A stretch of DNA of 64,000 nucleotides from Acidimicrobiales bacterium (GCA_022425325.1 JAKMFW010000093.1:1-64000); one strand, 5' to 3'; shown: positions 8,540-19,793, counted from the first letter of the stretch. Notes: a model not told the origin generated them from the letters alone. Numbers and translations: made by a program.

Positions 8540-9061
8540 ATGGACGCCGCCGAACGAGCATTGGCATACGCCGAGATCCGTCAACTCGCCGCCGCCTACG
8601 CCTTCTTCACTGATGCGAAGGACATCGACGCGCTGGTGGAGCTCTATGTGCCCGATGTCCGCATCAGTTCGACGCTCTCTGGTCGCGATCAACTTCACCA
8701 GCTGATGACCGATGCACTCCGCACGGTGGGCGTCACCTTTCTGAACATCGGCACCCACCACATCGTGCTGGCCGACGACGGCGAATCGGCCACCGGTGTC
8801 GTGTACTGCAAGGCCGAGATCCAAGACGGCGGTCCCGACAGCGAGCGGTGGATCAACCACGCCATCCAGTACCACGACCTCTACGAACGACGTGATGGGC
8901 GTTGGTACTTCGGCGCCAACCGCAAACATTTCCTCGTCTACGGCGCAGAGCTCGAGCACAACCCGCTCGACCAACCCGATGCCGACTGGCCTGCCAGCCA
9001 GACCGGCCGAGGCACGCATCCTCAGGCCCTCGCCAGCTGGCAGGCGTTCTTCGCCGACTGA
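8540..9061 (+). CDS. SnoaL-like / NTF2-fold protein
   Basis: This 173-residue protein has the start pattern EIRQLAAAYAFFTDAKDIDALVELYVPDVRI and a mid strand AIQYHDLYERRDGRWYFGANRKHF, typical of SnoaL_4/NTF2-like cone folds (ring-hydroxylating dioxygenase beta-like, ketosteroid-isomerase-like). Such proteins can be isomerases, hydrolases or small-ligand binders; none can be chosen here. The gene is divergent from the lipoprotein hydrolase with 37 bp between starts, so the two promoters overlap. Confidence 0.8.
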   Translation: MDAAERALAYAEIRQLAAAYAFFTDAKDIDALVELYVPDVRISSTLSGRDQLHQLMTDALRTVGVTFLNIGTHHIVLADDGESATGVVYCKAEIQDGGPDSERWINHAIQYHDLYERRDGRWYFGANRKHFLVYGAELEHNPLDQPDADWPASQTGRGTHPQALASWQAFFAD

Positions 9062-9080
9062 CACCCAGAAGCCGGTCAGC

Positions 9081-9752
9081 TCAGCCGCTTCGCTGCGGTG
9101 TCGTCTCGGCCTGGCGACGAGCGGCGAGTCGGGTGGCGAAGACGGCCGCTTCGGTCCGGGTTCGCATGTTGAGCTTCTGCAGCATCGCGCTCACATAGTT
9201 CTTCACCGTTTTCTCCGACAGGTAGAGACGAGCGCCGATCTGACGATTGGTCAGCCCCTCGGCGACCAACTCGAGCAGTTGATGCTCGCGGTCGTTGAGT
9301 TCGGCCAAGCGCTCCTCGTCGGTGCTCTCTCGAGCGCGCAGGCGGTTGAACATGCGGTCGGTGAGACGGGGATCGATGATGGAGGTGCCCTCGTGGACGC
9401 ATCGCACCGAATCGATCAGCTCGTCGCCATCGAGGCGCTTGAGGACGAAGCCTGCAGCGCCAGCATCGATTGCTGCGAAGAGTGTGTCGTCGTCGCAGAA
9501 CGAGGTCAGCACCAGGGTGCGGACGTCGGGGGCATACGTACGAAGGGCCTCACAAACCTCCACGCCGTTGCCGTCGGGCAGGACGATGTCGACGAGCGCC
9601 ACGTCGGGACGCATCCCGACGATGCCGCGGGCACCCTCGTCGACCGTGCCCGCCTCGCCGATCACGTCGATGTCGTCCTCGGTCGCAAGGATGTCTCGAA
9701 GACCTCGGCGCACCATTTCGTGATCGTCGAGCACGAACACTGTGATCGCCAT
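9081..9752 (-). CDS. NarL/LuxR-family response regulator (DevR-like)
   Basis: This 223-residue two-domain regulator has a receiver domain over residues 1-120 with acidic pocket Asp9/Asp10, phospho-acceptor Asp55 (VALVDIVLPDG), switch Thr83 and Lys105 (GFVLKRLDGDEL). The C-terminal LuxR HTH, about 155-220, reads LTNRQIGARLYLSEKTVKNYV. The layout matches DevR/NarL proteins. ATG 9752 is preceded by GAGGTGAG. A histidine kinase starts 137 bp away on the other strand and is the likely partner, though it lacks a sensor. Confidence 0.9.
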   Translation of the reverse strand: MAITVFVLDDHEMVRRGLRDILATEDDIDVIGEAGTVDEGARGIVGMRPDVALVDIVLPDGNGVEVCEALRTYAPDVRTLVLTSFCDDDTLFAAIDAGAAGFVLKRLDGDELIDSVRCVHEGTSIIDPRLTDRMFNRLRARESTDEERLAELNDREHQLLELVAEGLTNRQIGARLYLSEKTVKNYVSAMLQKLNMRTRTEAAVFATRLAARRQAETTPQRSG

Positions 9753-9888
9753 CTTTCTCACCTCATCTCGAAGCCCCGGTGGGTTTCGGCAGAGGTCCTG
9801 TCGGCGGTTCGAGTCGAAGGTTGAAGGCGAAACGTCTCGTGATGCCACGCAGTGCTCAACCGCCGACAGATTCCGCCGACTGATTGAC

Positions 9889-10575
9889 ATGAGCGTGATG
9901 CCGACCAGCATGCCCCGGCGGGCCAGCATCGAAGGCCTGAACCTCGGTTCGGTTGCCCATGACCTCCACAACCTCCTCGCCTCAGTCGGTTTTCAACTCG
10001 ACTTGCTTGATCCGTTGGAGGAGGATGTCGACCGGATCACTGCGGCGCAGGACGCGATCGATCGAGCGTGCGAGATCACCGAGCGTTTGATGGCGATCGC
10101 CCGCCCGGTGCCCAGCGAGCGAGGTCCGGTCGCGGTCGGAGCCCTCATCGCCCGACTCACGGACATGCTCCGTGTCCTCATCGAGCACCGAGCCGACCTC
10201 ACGTATGTCGACAACACCACCGGCCAGATGGTCATGGCCGGCCGCATCGGGCTGGAGCGGGTGGTCACCAACCTGGTGGTAAATGCCCGAGATGCCGTCG
10301 AACCCGGTGGCGAGATCGCCGTCCGGGTCGACCCACTCGAACGCGATGGAGGCGCGTCTCTGGCGATCACGGTGGCCGACAATGGATGCGGTATCCCCGA
10401 GGCGGTGTTGGACCGAATGTTCGAGCCGTACGTCACGACCAAGCGCAACGGCAACGGCCTTGGGCTTGCCACCAGCCACCGCATCGTGCGCGGATGGGGC
10501 GGTGATATCGGTGTTGCCACCCGAGAGGGTGAGGGCACGACGATGACCGTGTACCTCCCGGTTGTTGCGCCGTGA
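9889..10575 (+). CDS. sensorless histidine kinase
   Basis: This 228-residue kinase consists only of a dimerisation/phospho-acceptor helix and an ATPase domain. The H-box is SVAHDLHNLL with His24, the HDxxN type. The N-box is NLVVNARDAV, G1 is DNGCGIP, the F-box is MFEPYVTTK and G2 is GNGLGLATS. There is no membrane segment or PAS/GAF domain, so it is cytosolic and must be controlled by another protein or its own oligomeric state. No ribosome site precedes ATG 9889; ATG 9898 is an alternative. It is divergent from the DevR-like gene. Confidence 0.85.
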   Translation: MSVMPTSMPRRASIEGLNLGSVAHDLHNLLASVGFQLDLLDPLEEDVDRITAAQDAIDRACEITERLMAIARPVPSERGPVAVGALIARLTDMLRVLIEHRADLTYVDNTTGQMVMAGRIGLERVVTNLVVNARDAVEPGGEIAVRVDPLERDGGASLAITVADNGCGIPEAVLDRMFEPYVTTKRNGNGLGLATSHRIVRGWGGDIGVATREGEGTTMTVYLPVVAP

Positions 10576-10625
10576 CCGCCTTCTCGTAGGAACGGCATGA
10601 GCGTCACACTCCATCTGTGCCGTCC

Positions 10626-11477
10626 ATGCGCTTCGCCCCGTTCCTCGTTGCGTTGACGTTCGCCGCATCCTGCGGATCCGGCGAACGTCCGACCCTCTCG
10701 GCGCCTCCGCAGGTCGTTACCCCGACGACGACCGAGGTCGAACTCGCGCCGATCGATCCGACCGTCGACGTGACCTTCTTCGGTTTCCCGTTCGGGATGG
10801 AGGCGTCACTCGAGGCGATGGCAGCTGCGAGTGACGGGCGATGGGACGTCCGTCCGGGCGGTGGACGAGGACTGTGCGACGCACTCGACCAGGGTGTCGG
10901 CGGCGCGTTGTTCGACCTCGCGCTGGCCGCCCCGATCGTGCCGTGTGCGCTCGAGGCGCACGCGATCGGCACCCGAGCGGTGTACCTCTACGCGTCGCAC
11001 GACGTTCCACCCCTGGATCTCGACCTTCTCCGCGCCGTGTTCGTCGACATTGGCCGACCTCCCCACACGGCCGTGGGTACGGATCGGGCCGAGTGGGAGT
11101 GGGTACTCCACGAGCTCCTGTCGAACGAATCTCCACCGCCGGACCGAGTGGTCCTCGCCCTGGGCTCGGATGCCATCCGAGCGGCGGTCGCGTCCGGCAA
11201 CACGATTGCCTACTCGGCGCTCACCCCCGACGATGTCGGTCTCCCTGCGCGCTGTGTTGCGATTAGTGGCGGCGCACCATGCATCGCCCCTGACGACCGA
11301 GATCGCTACCCGTTGCTGGTGCCGATGTGGTTCGCAGCCACATCAGCCGCCCTCGCCAACGAACTCGTCACGGCGATGCTCCAACCCGACATCGTCGCTG
11401 CATCGGCCTCGGGCGGGGTCGTGATCGAGGGAGGGCCTCGTGCTGAGTCGGAGGTGTCGCCGGTTCCCACGAGTTGA
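10626..11477 (+). CDS. lipoprotein, possible periplasmic-binding-protein fold
   Basis: This protein of about 283 residues has a short lipoprotein signal (MRFAPFLVALTFAASC, Cys16) and a Pro/Thr linker. The body resembles a phosphate/anion-binding PBP-like fold: VDVTFFGFPFGMEASLEAMAAAS start, then LCDALDQGVGGALFDLALAAPI and LDLLRAVFVDIGRPP. The similarity is loose. No transporter genes adjoin it. The start is uncertain; GTG 10617 is also in frame and neither has a clear ribosome site. Confidence 0.6.
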   Translation: MRFAPFLVALTFAASCGSGERPTLSAPPQVVTPTTTEVELAPIDPTVDVTFFGFPFGMEASLEAMAAASDGRWDVRPGGGRGLCDALDQGVGGALFDLALAAPIVPCALEAHAIGTRAVYLYASHDVPPLDLDLLRAVFVDIGRPPHTAVGTDRAEWEWVLHELLSNESPPPDRVVLALGSDAIRAAVASGNTIAYSALTPDDVGLPARCVAISGGAPCIAPDDRDRYPLLVPMWFAATSAALANELVTAMLQPDIVAASASGGVVIEGGPRAESEVSPVPTS

Positions 11478-11579
11478 CGCGTCGACTGGTCCTTCGACGC
11501 AGACCTCTGCGGTGCCACCGGAACAGCTCGGGTACTGTCTGGCCTTCAGCCCAGCGCCGTTCATCCAGGGGGAGCCACC

Positions 11580-13571
<1,992 letters not shown>

Positions 13572-13585
13572 GCCCGGGCGTTCCC

Positions 13586-14110
13586 ATGGATCATCCCGAC
13601 AACTGGATCTCGAACACCGGTCGACCGATCGGCGGCCCGACCGTCGTGCTCGATCTCGACGGCGTCATCTCCGATGCCACCCATCGCCAGCACTATCTCG
13701 CGGCCGAGGCGTCGAAGGACAAGGACTGGACCGGCTTCTTCCACGCATGCGTCGACGACACCGTCATCGCCCACGGGCGGGCGCTCGCGGCATCGGTCTC
13801 GCCTGCGGTCTGCCTGGTGATCCTCACCGCCCGTATCGATGACATCCGCGACGCCACCATCGGCTGGCTCACGACGAACAACATCCGTCATGACTGGTTG
13901 ATCCTGCGCGGCCCTCGCCAGGGTGCGCCCAGCACCGAGTGGAAAGCCGGCCAACTCGAACTGCTGCGGTCGGCCGGTGCGGAGATCCAACTGTGCGCCG
14001 ATGACGACCCGCGCAACGTCGAAATGATGCGCGGCCTTGGGATCCCGACGCTCTACATCCCGTCGGGTTACTACGGCGACCGCGCTTCGGCGTCCGTCGA
14101 GTACCGATGA
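13586..14110 (+). CDS. HAD-family phosphatase, polynucleotide-kinase 3'-phosphatase-like
   Basis: This 174-residue single-domain protein has HAD motif I DLDGVISD (23-30) followed by ATHRQHYL. The HR-x-HY pairing after motif I is characteristic of the phosphatase half of T4 polynucleotide kinase and its stand-alone relatives. Motif II is ILTAR. The late acidic motif is CADDDPRN. No kinase domain is present. The 14 bp gap to acs suggests one transcript without implying a shared pathway. A role in RNA/DNA 3'-end repair is possible but not shown. Confidence 0.72.
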   Translation: MDHPDNWISNTGRPIGGPTVVLDLDGVISDATHRQHYLAAEASKDKDWTGFFHACVDDTVIAHGRALAASVSPAVCLVILTARIDDIRDATIGWLTTNNIRHDWLILRGPRQGAPSTEWKAGQLELLRSAGAEIQLCADDDPRNVEMMRGLGIPTLYIPSGYYGDRASASVEYR

Positions 14111-14141
14111 GCAAGGCGCCGAGCTGGCGCCCAAGGATCGG

Positions 14142-17100
14142 TCAGCCCAGTGCCGTGGCGAGCTTGGAACGGTAGATGCCGGCTCGCTCGATCTTGAGGT
14201 CTTCGTAACCGCGAACGGCTTGCGGCAACGATGCGATGTCGGTCGCCTCGTCGACCGACATGGTTCCCTCAGCGACGCGAGCCAGCACGGCGTCGATCGA
14301 CGATTCGAAGATATCGATTAGTTCTCGCTCGAGCTTTCGCATCTGGGTGCGGCCGAAGGGGTCGAGGACGGTGCCTCGAAGGCGCTTGCCGCTGGCGAGC
14401 ACCTTCATGATCGGCACGCCGACTCGGGTCGAGATGGTGATCTTTCGCTTCATGCCGAGCGACTTGAGGATCGGTGGATGCAGTTTCCACGAGGCCTTGG
14501 CCCCGGGCCCACCGGCGACGGCGATGGCGGCGGTCGCCTCGGGACTGGTCAGGAGGCGAGCGACCTCGTACTCGTCCTTGTAGGCGAGGAGGAGGTGATG
14601 GCTGACGGCGACCGCCTCGGTGAACGACGCGTCGCCCAGTACGGCGACTCGTTCGACCAGGTCGAGGTACCGCCCGGCGAGTGCGGCACTTTGGTAGGCG
14701 AGCAGGTCGGCGGCTCGGAGTGCGATGTCGGCACCGAGTTCGTCGGCCCGAGTGGCGAGCTTCCCCGGTAGTGCCGGCACGTGAACCTGCGGGCCGTCCG
14801 CGTGTGCGACGACGGTGTCGGCCGAGACCGCCTCGGCCCGGCCAGCGGCGAAGGCGGTCAGGTTCGCCTCGACCGCCACACCGTTGAGGCGGATTGCCTC
14901 CTCGATCGCCGTCCCGGCGATCGGCAACACGCCGTGCTGGTAGGCGAAACCGAGGAGGAAGATGTTGGCCGAAGCCGCCGAGCCGAGCAGTTGCTCGGTA
15001 ATGCCTGCGGCGTCGACGTAGCGGTTGCGCTCGGTCAGCGTCGCCGCCGCGACCTGGGTCCGCAGTTCGTCGAGCTCTGGATACGCAACCTCGGGCTTGC
15101 CGATCATCGATCCGGTGGGGGTCTCGCTCGCCGAACCGATCAGCACCGTGCGGGTCGGGTCGCCCGCCGAGAGCGAGGCGGGGCTGGCGGCGCCCAGCAG
15201 GTCGAAGGCGATGATGACGTCGGCGCCCTCATCGCCGATCAGGTTTGATGGCGCCGGCGCGTCGGTCGTGATGCGGAGGTCGCCGCTCACACGACCGGCT
15301 TTCTGCGAGAGGCCGGTCTGGTCGAGCCCGCGCACGTGCAGGCCGTCGAGCATCGCAGCCGTGGCCACGATCTGGGCGACGGTGACGACACCGGTGCCAC
15401 CGATGCCGACCATTCGCAGGTCGAGTGAGCCGGGCGCAACGATGAGGTCGGGATCGGGGAGATCGCCGCTGACGGCACCCGAGCCCGCCTTTTTCTCGGC
15501 CTTCGGATTGGGCGTGATCTGGATGAAACTGGGGCAGTCGCCTTCCAGGCACGAGTAGTCGAGATTGCAGCTCGACTGATCGATCGTGGTCTTGGTGCCG
15601 AGCGGGGTGTCGATCGCCTGCACTGACAGACAGTTCGACACGGTGCCGCAGTCGCCGCACGCTTCGCAGATGCGGTGGTTGATCGCAATTCGATAGGGCG
15701 GGGTCTCGACGAGGCCGCGCTTGCGGAGACGGCGGGCCTGGGCCGCGCATGCCTGGTCGTGGATCATCACGGTGACACCAGGGACGGTGGCGAGGTACTC
15801 CTGTGCCTCGACCACCCGTTCGCGGTCCCAGACCTTCACCGCGCCCTTCGGGCCGACCGGCATCTCGGCGCTGCGATAGGCGCTCACATCATCGGTGGTG
15901 ACGAGCACCTCGGCGACGCCGTGAGCGAGCAGCGCAGTGGCGATTTCGGGAACGGTCTGGCCGCCAACAGCGTCCTGGCCACCGGTCATGGCGACCGTGC
16001 CGTTGTAGAGGAGTTTGTAGGTCGTGTTCATCCCCGCCGCGACCGATGCCTGGATCGCGAGTTGGCCGGAGTGGAAGAAGGTGCCGTCGCCGATGTTCTG
16101 GATGAAATGCTCACGTGCAACGAACGGGGCCATGCCGATGAACTGGGACCCCTCGGCTCCCATGGCGGTGATGCCGGCGATGTCGCCGACCTTGCTGTCG
16201 TCCATGAGCAGGACCATGCCGTGGCAGCCGATGCCGGCCCCGACCAGGGTGTCGTCGGGGACCTTGGTCGAACGGTTGTGGGGACATCCTGAGCAGAAGT
16301 ACGGCGAGCGATCGACCGAGAGCGGCAGCAGTTGCTTTTCTCGCTTCGGTGGTGTCGGTGGAGCGAGCCGGTCGGCGATGCGGGCACTGAGCCGTTCCCG
16401 CAGGCCCGTGACCATCGCGCCGGCGTCAAGGATGCCGTGATCGGGCATCAGCGGTCGGCCGTCCTCGTGGCGTTTGCCGACGACACGGGGCTGGTGAGGG
16501 CCGCCGTAGAGCGCGTCCTTCACGAGCCACTCGAGCGTCGGGTTCTTCTCCTCCACGACGATGATCTCGTCGAGCCCGCGAGCGAAGTTGCGGATGTTGT
16601 TCGGGTCGATCGACAACGGCATCTGCGTGTGGAGCAGCCGGATGCCGGCGGCCTCGATATCGGCCGTTGTCGGCAGCCCCAGTCGGCGAAGGGCCTCGAG
16701 AAGCTCGTGGTAGGTGTAGCCGGTGGCGACAAGCCCGATCCATGCGTCGCTTGGATCGGCGGTGGCGTGGTTGAGCCTGTTCACCGTTGCGTAGCGCTGG
16801 GCGAGGATCAACCGGATCGTGCGGAAGTCACGTTCGAGCTCGAGCGTCTTCGGAGTGAGGAGACGCCCCTCGGGACGCGGCTCGTAGATCGTGCCGTTCG
16901 GGTCGCCGGGGATCGAGAGATCGGGGGTGACGATCTCGACCCGATCGAGGCCGAGATCGACCGTGCCCGAGCCGTCGGCGACGGGGGAGACGATCTTCAT
17001 CGAGGTCCAGAGACCGGTCATGCGGCTGAGCGCCACGGCGTGACGGCCGAGGTCGACGACCTCCTGCACGTCGCCCGGATAGAAGAGCGGCATGTGGAGG

Positions 17101-17594
17101 TCGTAGATCGTGGCGTCGGACGACGACGGAATCGTCGATGACTTCGCCGCCGGATCGTCGCCGACAAGGGCGATCGCCCCGCCCTTCGAGGAGGTGCCGG
17201 TGAAGTTCGCGTGGCGGAGAGCGTCGCCCGCCCGGTCGATACCAGGGCCTTTGCCGTACCAGATGCCCAGGACCCCCTCGTAGGTCGCGTCGGGCTGTTC
17301 GGTCGCGAGCTGGCTCCCCATCACGGCGGTTGCGCCGAGTTCTTCGTTGACGGCAGGTTGGAGCACGACGTCGACATCGGTCGCCACCCGCAGCGCTTTT
17401 TCGAGCTCCATGTCGTAGCCGCCGAGGGGTGAGCCGGGGTAGCCGGAGACGAACGCGGCGGTCTTGAGTCCGTTGCGCTTGTCGATGCGCATCTGCTCGA
17501 TCGGCAGTCGCGCCAGGGCCTGCACACCCGTCAGGAAGACGCGACCGTCGTCCTTCAGGAAGCGGTCGGAGAGCTGATACTCGGTGATCGCCAT
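14142..17594 (-). CDS. fused indolepyruvate ferredoxin oxidoreductase
   Basis: This 1150-residue protein carries the TPP-dependent alpha portion and the gamma portion of 2-oxoacid:ferredoxin oxidoreductase in one chain, the single-chain form seen in many aerobes. Visible are TPP/ferredoxin segments SGCPHNRS and GIGCHGM (near residue 456), a 4Fe-4S region with CEACGDC (near 645) and CNLDYSCLEGDCPSF, and the C-terminal gamma domain starting at LRMVGIGGTGVVTVAQI. It would decarboxylate aryl-2-oxoacids from aromatic amino acids to aryl-acetyl-CoA and reduce ferredoxin. A Lrp/AsnC gene lies divergently upstream, a common pairing. Confidence 0.92.
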   Translation of the reverse strand: MAITEYQLSDRFLKDDGRVFLTGVQALARLPIEQMRIDKRNGLKTAAFVSGYPGSPLGGYDMELEKALRVATDVDVVLQPAVNEELGATAVMGSQLATEQPDATYEGVLGIWYGKGPGIDRAGDALRHANFTGTSSKGGAIALVGDDPAAKSSTIPSSSDATIYDLHMPLFYPGDVQEVVDLGRHAVALSRMTGLWTSMKIVSPVADGSGTVDLGLDRVEIVTPDLSIPGDPNGTIYEPRPEGRLLTPKTLELERDFRTIRLILAQRYATVNRLNHATADPSDAWIGLVATGYTYHELLEALRRLGLPTTADIEAAGIRLLHTQMPLSIDPNNIRNFARGLDEIIVVEEKNPTLEWLVKDALYGGPHQPRVVGKRHEDGRPLMPDHGILDAGAMVTGLRERLSARIADRLAPPTPPKREKQLLPLSVDRSPYFCSGCPHNRSTKVPDDTLVGAGIGCHGMVLLMDDSKVGDIAGITAMGAEGSQFIGMAPFVAREHFIQNIGDGTFFHSGQLAIQASVAAGMNTTYKLLYNGTVAMTGGQDAVGGQTVPEIATALLAHGVAEVLVTTDDVSAYRSAEMPVGPKGAVKVWDRERVVEAQEYLATVPGVTVMIHDQACAAQARRLRKRGLVETPPYRIAINHRICEACGDCGTVSNCLSVQAIDTPLGTKTTIDQSSCNLDYSCLEGDCPSFIQITPNPKAEKKAGSGAVSGDLPDPDLIVAPGSLDLRMVGIGGTGVVTVAQIVATAAMLDGLHVRGLDQTGLSQKAGRVSGDLRITTDAPAPSNLIGDEGADVIIAFDLLGAASPASLSAGDPTRTVLIGSASETPTGSMIGKPEVAYPELDELRTQVAAATLTERNRYVDAAGITEQLLGSAASANIFLLGFAYQHGVLPIAGTAIEEAIRLNGVAVEANLTAFAAGRAEAVSADTVVAHADGPQVHVPALPGKLATRADELGADIALRAADLLAYQSAALAGRYLDLVERVAVLGDASFTEAVAVSHHLLLAYKDEYEVARLLTSPEATAAIAVAGGPGAKASWKLHPPILKSLGMKRKITISTRVGVPIMKVLASGKRLRGTVLDPFGRTQMRKLERELIDIFESSIDAVLARVAEGTMSVDEATDIASLPQAVRGYEDLKIERAGIYRSKLATALG

Positions 17595-17637
17595 ACGACG
17601 AGCGTCGCATCAGTGCGGGCTCGGCTCAACTCATCCG

Positions 17638-17676
17638 AATAATGAACGAGTAAAGTTCGCGAAAGCAGTCATTATC
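17638..17676. promoter_or_regulatory. inverted repeat in the ior / Lrp intergenic region
   Basis: AATAATGA (17638-17645) and TCATTATC (17669-17676) are inverted copies matching at 7 of 8 positions, with arms starting 31 bp apart, about three helical turns. The position between divergent ior and Lrp genes suits an Lrp-type operator (inference). Confidence 0.3.
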
Positions 17677-18124
17677 ACGGGGCGAGGCGAAGATCATCGC
17701 TGAACTTCAGTCAGATGCCCGGCAGACAAATCGAGCGATCGCTCAGTCGGTCGGCCTCGCTGCGAGCACGGCGCTTGACCGCACACGCGATCTCGAACGG
17801 CGAGGCGTCGTTACCGGCTATCACGCCGACGTCAACCTGAAGGCGCTCGGTCGGGAACTGCAGGCTTTCGTCTCGGTTCGGATCAACCCCAAGACGGCCA
17901 GCGTGGTTGAGGCGATCACCGAGCACCTGTGGGGGCTAGAGGAGGTCGTCGGCATCTTCGTCGTGAGCGGTGTCGACGACATTTTGGTGCAGCTCGCCGT
18001 CCGAGATACCGATCACCTTCGCGACGTCGTGGTCGCCGAGGTAGCGGGCCTCGACGGGGTGGTCGACGAGACGACGTCGCTCATCTTCGAGCACCGTCGC
18101 AAGGTCGTTATTTCACCGCTGTAG
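17654..18124 (+). CDS. Lrp/AsnC-family regulator with no recognisable start codon
   Basis: The frame is open from just after the TAA at 17651 to the TAG at 18122-18124 and encodes an intact Lrp/AsnC protein. The HTH reads [19 protein letters not shown] then [16 protein letters not shown], and the RAM ligand/oligomerisation domain spans about 70-150. No ATG, GTG or TTG occurs in frame before GTG 17903, which would delete the HTH. Only about four residues (the usual MDxLDR) are missing at the N-terminus. It may use a rare start codon, be a recent pseudogene, or reflect a sequence error. Its divergent partner ior is the expected target. Confidence 0.6.
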   Translation, partial: SSRKQSLSRGEAKIIAELQSDARQTNRAIAQSVGLAASTALDRTRDLERRGVVTGYHADVNLKALGRELQAFVSVRINPKTASVVEAITEHLWGLEEVVGIFVVSGVDDILVQLAVRDTDHLRDVVVAEVAGLDGVVDETTSLIFEHRRKVVISPL

Positions 18125-18176
18125 GGCCAATCGACGTGGAATTTCGCGGCGGTCTGAATCGTTCAACGGGGGGATC

Positions 18177-19031
18177 ATGATCAACACCGCAAAGACCTTC
18201 ACCCTTCTCGCCGCCATGGGCGGCCTTGTCATCGTCGCAGGCGGCGTGCTCGGCGGCTCCGGCGGCCTCGCCATCGGCCTGATCCTCGGCCTCGTGATGG
18301 TCGGAGGCTCGTACTGGTTCAGCGACAAACTGGCCATCAAGTCAGCACGCGCCGTTCCCGTCTCCCGGGAACAACTGCCGCAGTACTACGAGATCATGGA
18401 AGATCTCACCGCTCGGGCGAACATGCCGATGCCGAGGCTGTACATCACGCCCAGCCAGCAGCCGAACGCCTTCGCCACCGGCCGTAACCCCAACAACGCT
18501 GCCGTCGCTGTGACCGAGGGGCTGCTCCAGGCGATGAACTGGGAGCAGGTACGCGGCGTTCTCGCCCACGAACTCGCCCACATCCGCAATCGCGACATCC
18601 TCATCGGGTCGGTGGCTGCCGCCATCGGCATGGGGATCACCTTCGCGGCCCGCATGGTGATGTGGGGGGCGCTGCTCGGCGGCAACAACCGTGATCGCAA
18701 CCCGATCGGTGAGCTCGCTTTCGCGCTGCTCGCCCCGATCGCGGCGATGCTCATCCAGGCCGCTGTGAGTCGCAGCCGCGAGTTCCAGGCCGACGAGTCG
18801 GCGGCAAGGCTGCTCGGCACGGGCGAACCCCTCGCCCAGGCGCTGCAGCAGCTCGAGTCCTACGCCAACCGCATCCCGGCGGCCGTCGACCCCAACCAGG
18901 CGAGCAACTACATCATCGACCCTCTGAAGGCTCAGGCCCGCGGCGGTCAGGGTGGCGGTTTCGGCAAGCTTTTCAGCACCCACCCGTCGACCGACGACCG
19001 GATCGCCCGGCTGCGGAGTCTGAACCTCTGA
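18177..19031 (+). CDS. htpX: HtpX-like membrane M48 metalloprotease
   Basis: This 284-residue protein has two N-terminal membrane helices (about 8-28 and 31-48) and the zinc site HELAH (His131, Glu132, His135). The third ligand is the Glu of [11 protein letters not shown]. Additional hydrophobic stretches lie near 145-165 and 178-195. This is the HtpX layout, an inner-membrane quality-control protease. ATG 18177 follows a GGGGGG tract at about 4 nt. The usual HtpX length is about 285-300, so it is full length. Confidence 0.92.
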   Translation: MINTAKTFTLLAAMGGLVIVAGGVLGGSGGLAIGLILGLVMVGGSYWFSDKLAIKSARAVPVSREQLPQYYEIMEDLTARANMPMPRLYITPSQQPNAFATGRNPNNAAVAVTEGLLQAMNWEQVRGVLAHELAHIRNRDILIGSVAAAIGMGITFAARMVMWGALLGGNNRDRNPIGELAFALLAPIAAMLIQAAVSRSREFQADESAARLLGTGEPLAQALQQLESYANRIPAAVDPNQASNYIIDPLKAQARGGQGGGFGKLFSTHPSTDDRIARLRSLNL

Positions 19032-19109
19032 GTCGTCTCGGATGCGACCCCATCCCGAGAGGACGGGCGGGGCCCCTTGCTCGTCGGCAGTGTGGTGGAG
19101 TCGGTCGGG

Positions 19110-19598
19110 TCAGTCCCGGAAGTTGTTGAACTGCAGCGGAATGCCGAAGTCCTGCTCCTTCAACGCCGCGATTGCGGCCTGAAGGTCGTCGCGCTTCTTT
19201 CCGCTCACCCGGAGCTGTTCTCCTTGGGTTGAGGACTGCACGCCCTTGAGGCCGAGCTCCTTGATGAACTTGTTGAGTTCCCTGGCCTTGTCGGCGTTGA
19301 TGCCGGCCTGGAGCTTGACCGTCTGGCGAACCGACCCACCGGACGCCGGTTCGACCGTGCCGTAGTCGAGCACCTTCATCGAGACCTTGCGCTTGGCGAA
19401 CTTCTCCTCGAGCACGACCCGGAGCGCAGCGAGGCGATCCTCCGACGATGACGCCAGCTTGATCTCGTCATCGCCGAGCTCGACCGAGCTGTCGGTGCCC
19501 TTGAAGTCGAATCGCTGGCTGACTTCACGAGCCGCCTGGTCGACCGCGTTGCGGACTTCTTGCATGTCAACTTCTGAAACCACGTCGAATGTCGGCAT
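19110..19598 (-). CDS. yajQ: YajQ/DUF520 family nucleotide-binding protein
   Basis: This 162-residue protein is the standard length for YajQ. It has the N-terminal MPTFDVVSEVDMQEVRNAVDQA, the middle RFDFKGTDSSVEL and the C-terminal SGKKRDDLQAAIAALKE signature. Family members bind nucleotides, and some bind c-di-GMP and act with transcription factors. ATG 19598 has no ribosome site but is preceded by TACCGT at 7 nt, suggesting leaderless translation. It is convergent with htpX and upstream of tRNA-Tyr on the opposite strand. Confidence 0.92.
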   Translation of the reverse strand: MPTFDVVSEVDMQEVRNAVDQAAREVSQRFDFKGTDSSVELGDDEIKLASSSEDRLAALRVVLEEKFAKRKVSMKVLDYGTVEPASGGSVRQTVKLQAGINADKARELNKFIKELGLKGVQSSTQGEQLRVSGKKRDDLQAAIAALKEQDFGIPLQFNNFRD

Positions 19599-19605
19599 GG
19601 CGCTG

Positions 19606-19611
19606 ACGGTA
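19606..19611 (-). promoter_or_regulatory. -10 element TACCGT, leaderless-type (yajQ)
   Basis: On the reverse strand TACCGT ends 7 nt before ATG 19598, and there is no Shine-Dalgarno. Confidence 0.45.
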
Positions 19612-19682
19612 CTACGGCATCGCGGTCGACTCAGCGCTCTCGCTTCCCGCCGGAACGAGGTCGCAGAGCTGGCCCTGGCCGG

Positions 19683-19688
19683 TACAGT
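19683..19688 (+). promoter_or_regulatory. possible -10 element TACAGT for tRNA-Tyr
   Basis: The TAnnnT hexamer lies 14 nt before the mature tRNA 5' end, which would leave a short leader for RNase P to remove. A GTCGCA 17 bp upstream is only a weak -35. Confidence 0.35.
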
Positions 19689-19702
19689 TGTGCCCCGTCC
19701 AC

Positions 19703-19787
19703 GGGTCGGTGCCCGAGCGGCCAAAGGGAACGGGCTGTAAACCCGTCGGCTTCGCCTACGAAGGTTCGAATCCTTCCCGGCCCACCA
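19703..19787 (+). tRNA. tRNA-Tyr (anticodon GUA)
   Basis: This is a class II tRNA with a long variable arm. The acceptor GGGTCGG pairs with CCGGCCC including one G-U pair; the discriminator is A at 19784 and CCA is encoded at 19785-19787. The anticodon loop CTGTAAA gives GUA. The T-arm contains GGTTCGAATCC. It is followed at once by an intrinsic terminator. Confidence 0.96.
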
Positions 19788-19793
19788 TGGACG

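Noticed and set aside
17903-18124. A 73-residue protein starting at GTG 17903
   Set aside because: It would be half of the RAM domain of an Lrp/AsnC protein whose HTH is intact in the same frame upstream.
19032-19109. Terminator between htpX and yajQ
   Set aside because: The GC-rich CCCATCCCG / CGGGCGGGG pairing is imperfect and has no T-run, too weak to call.
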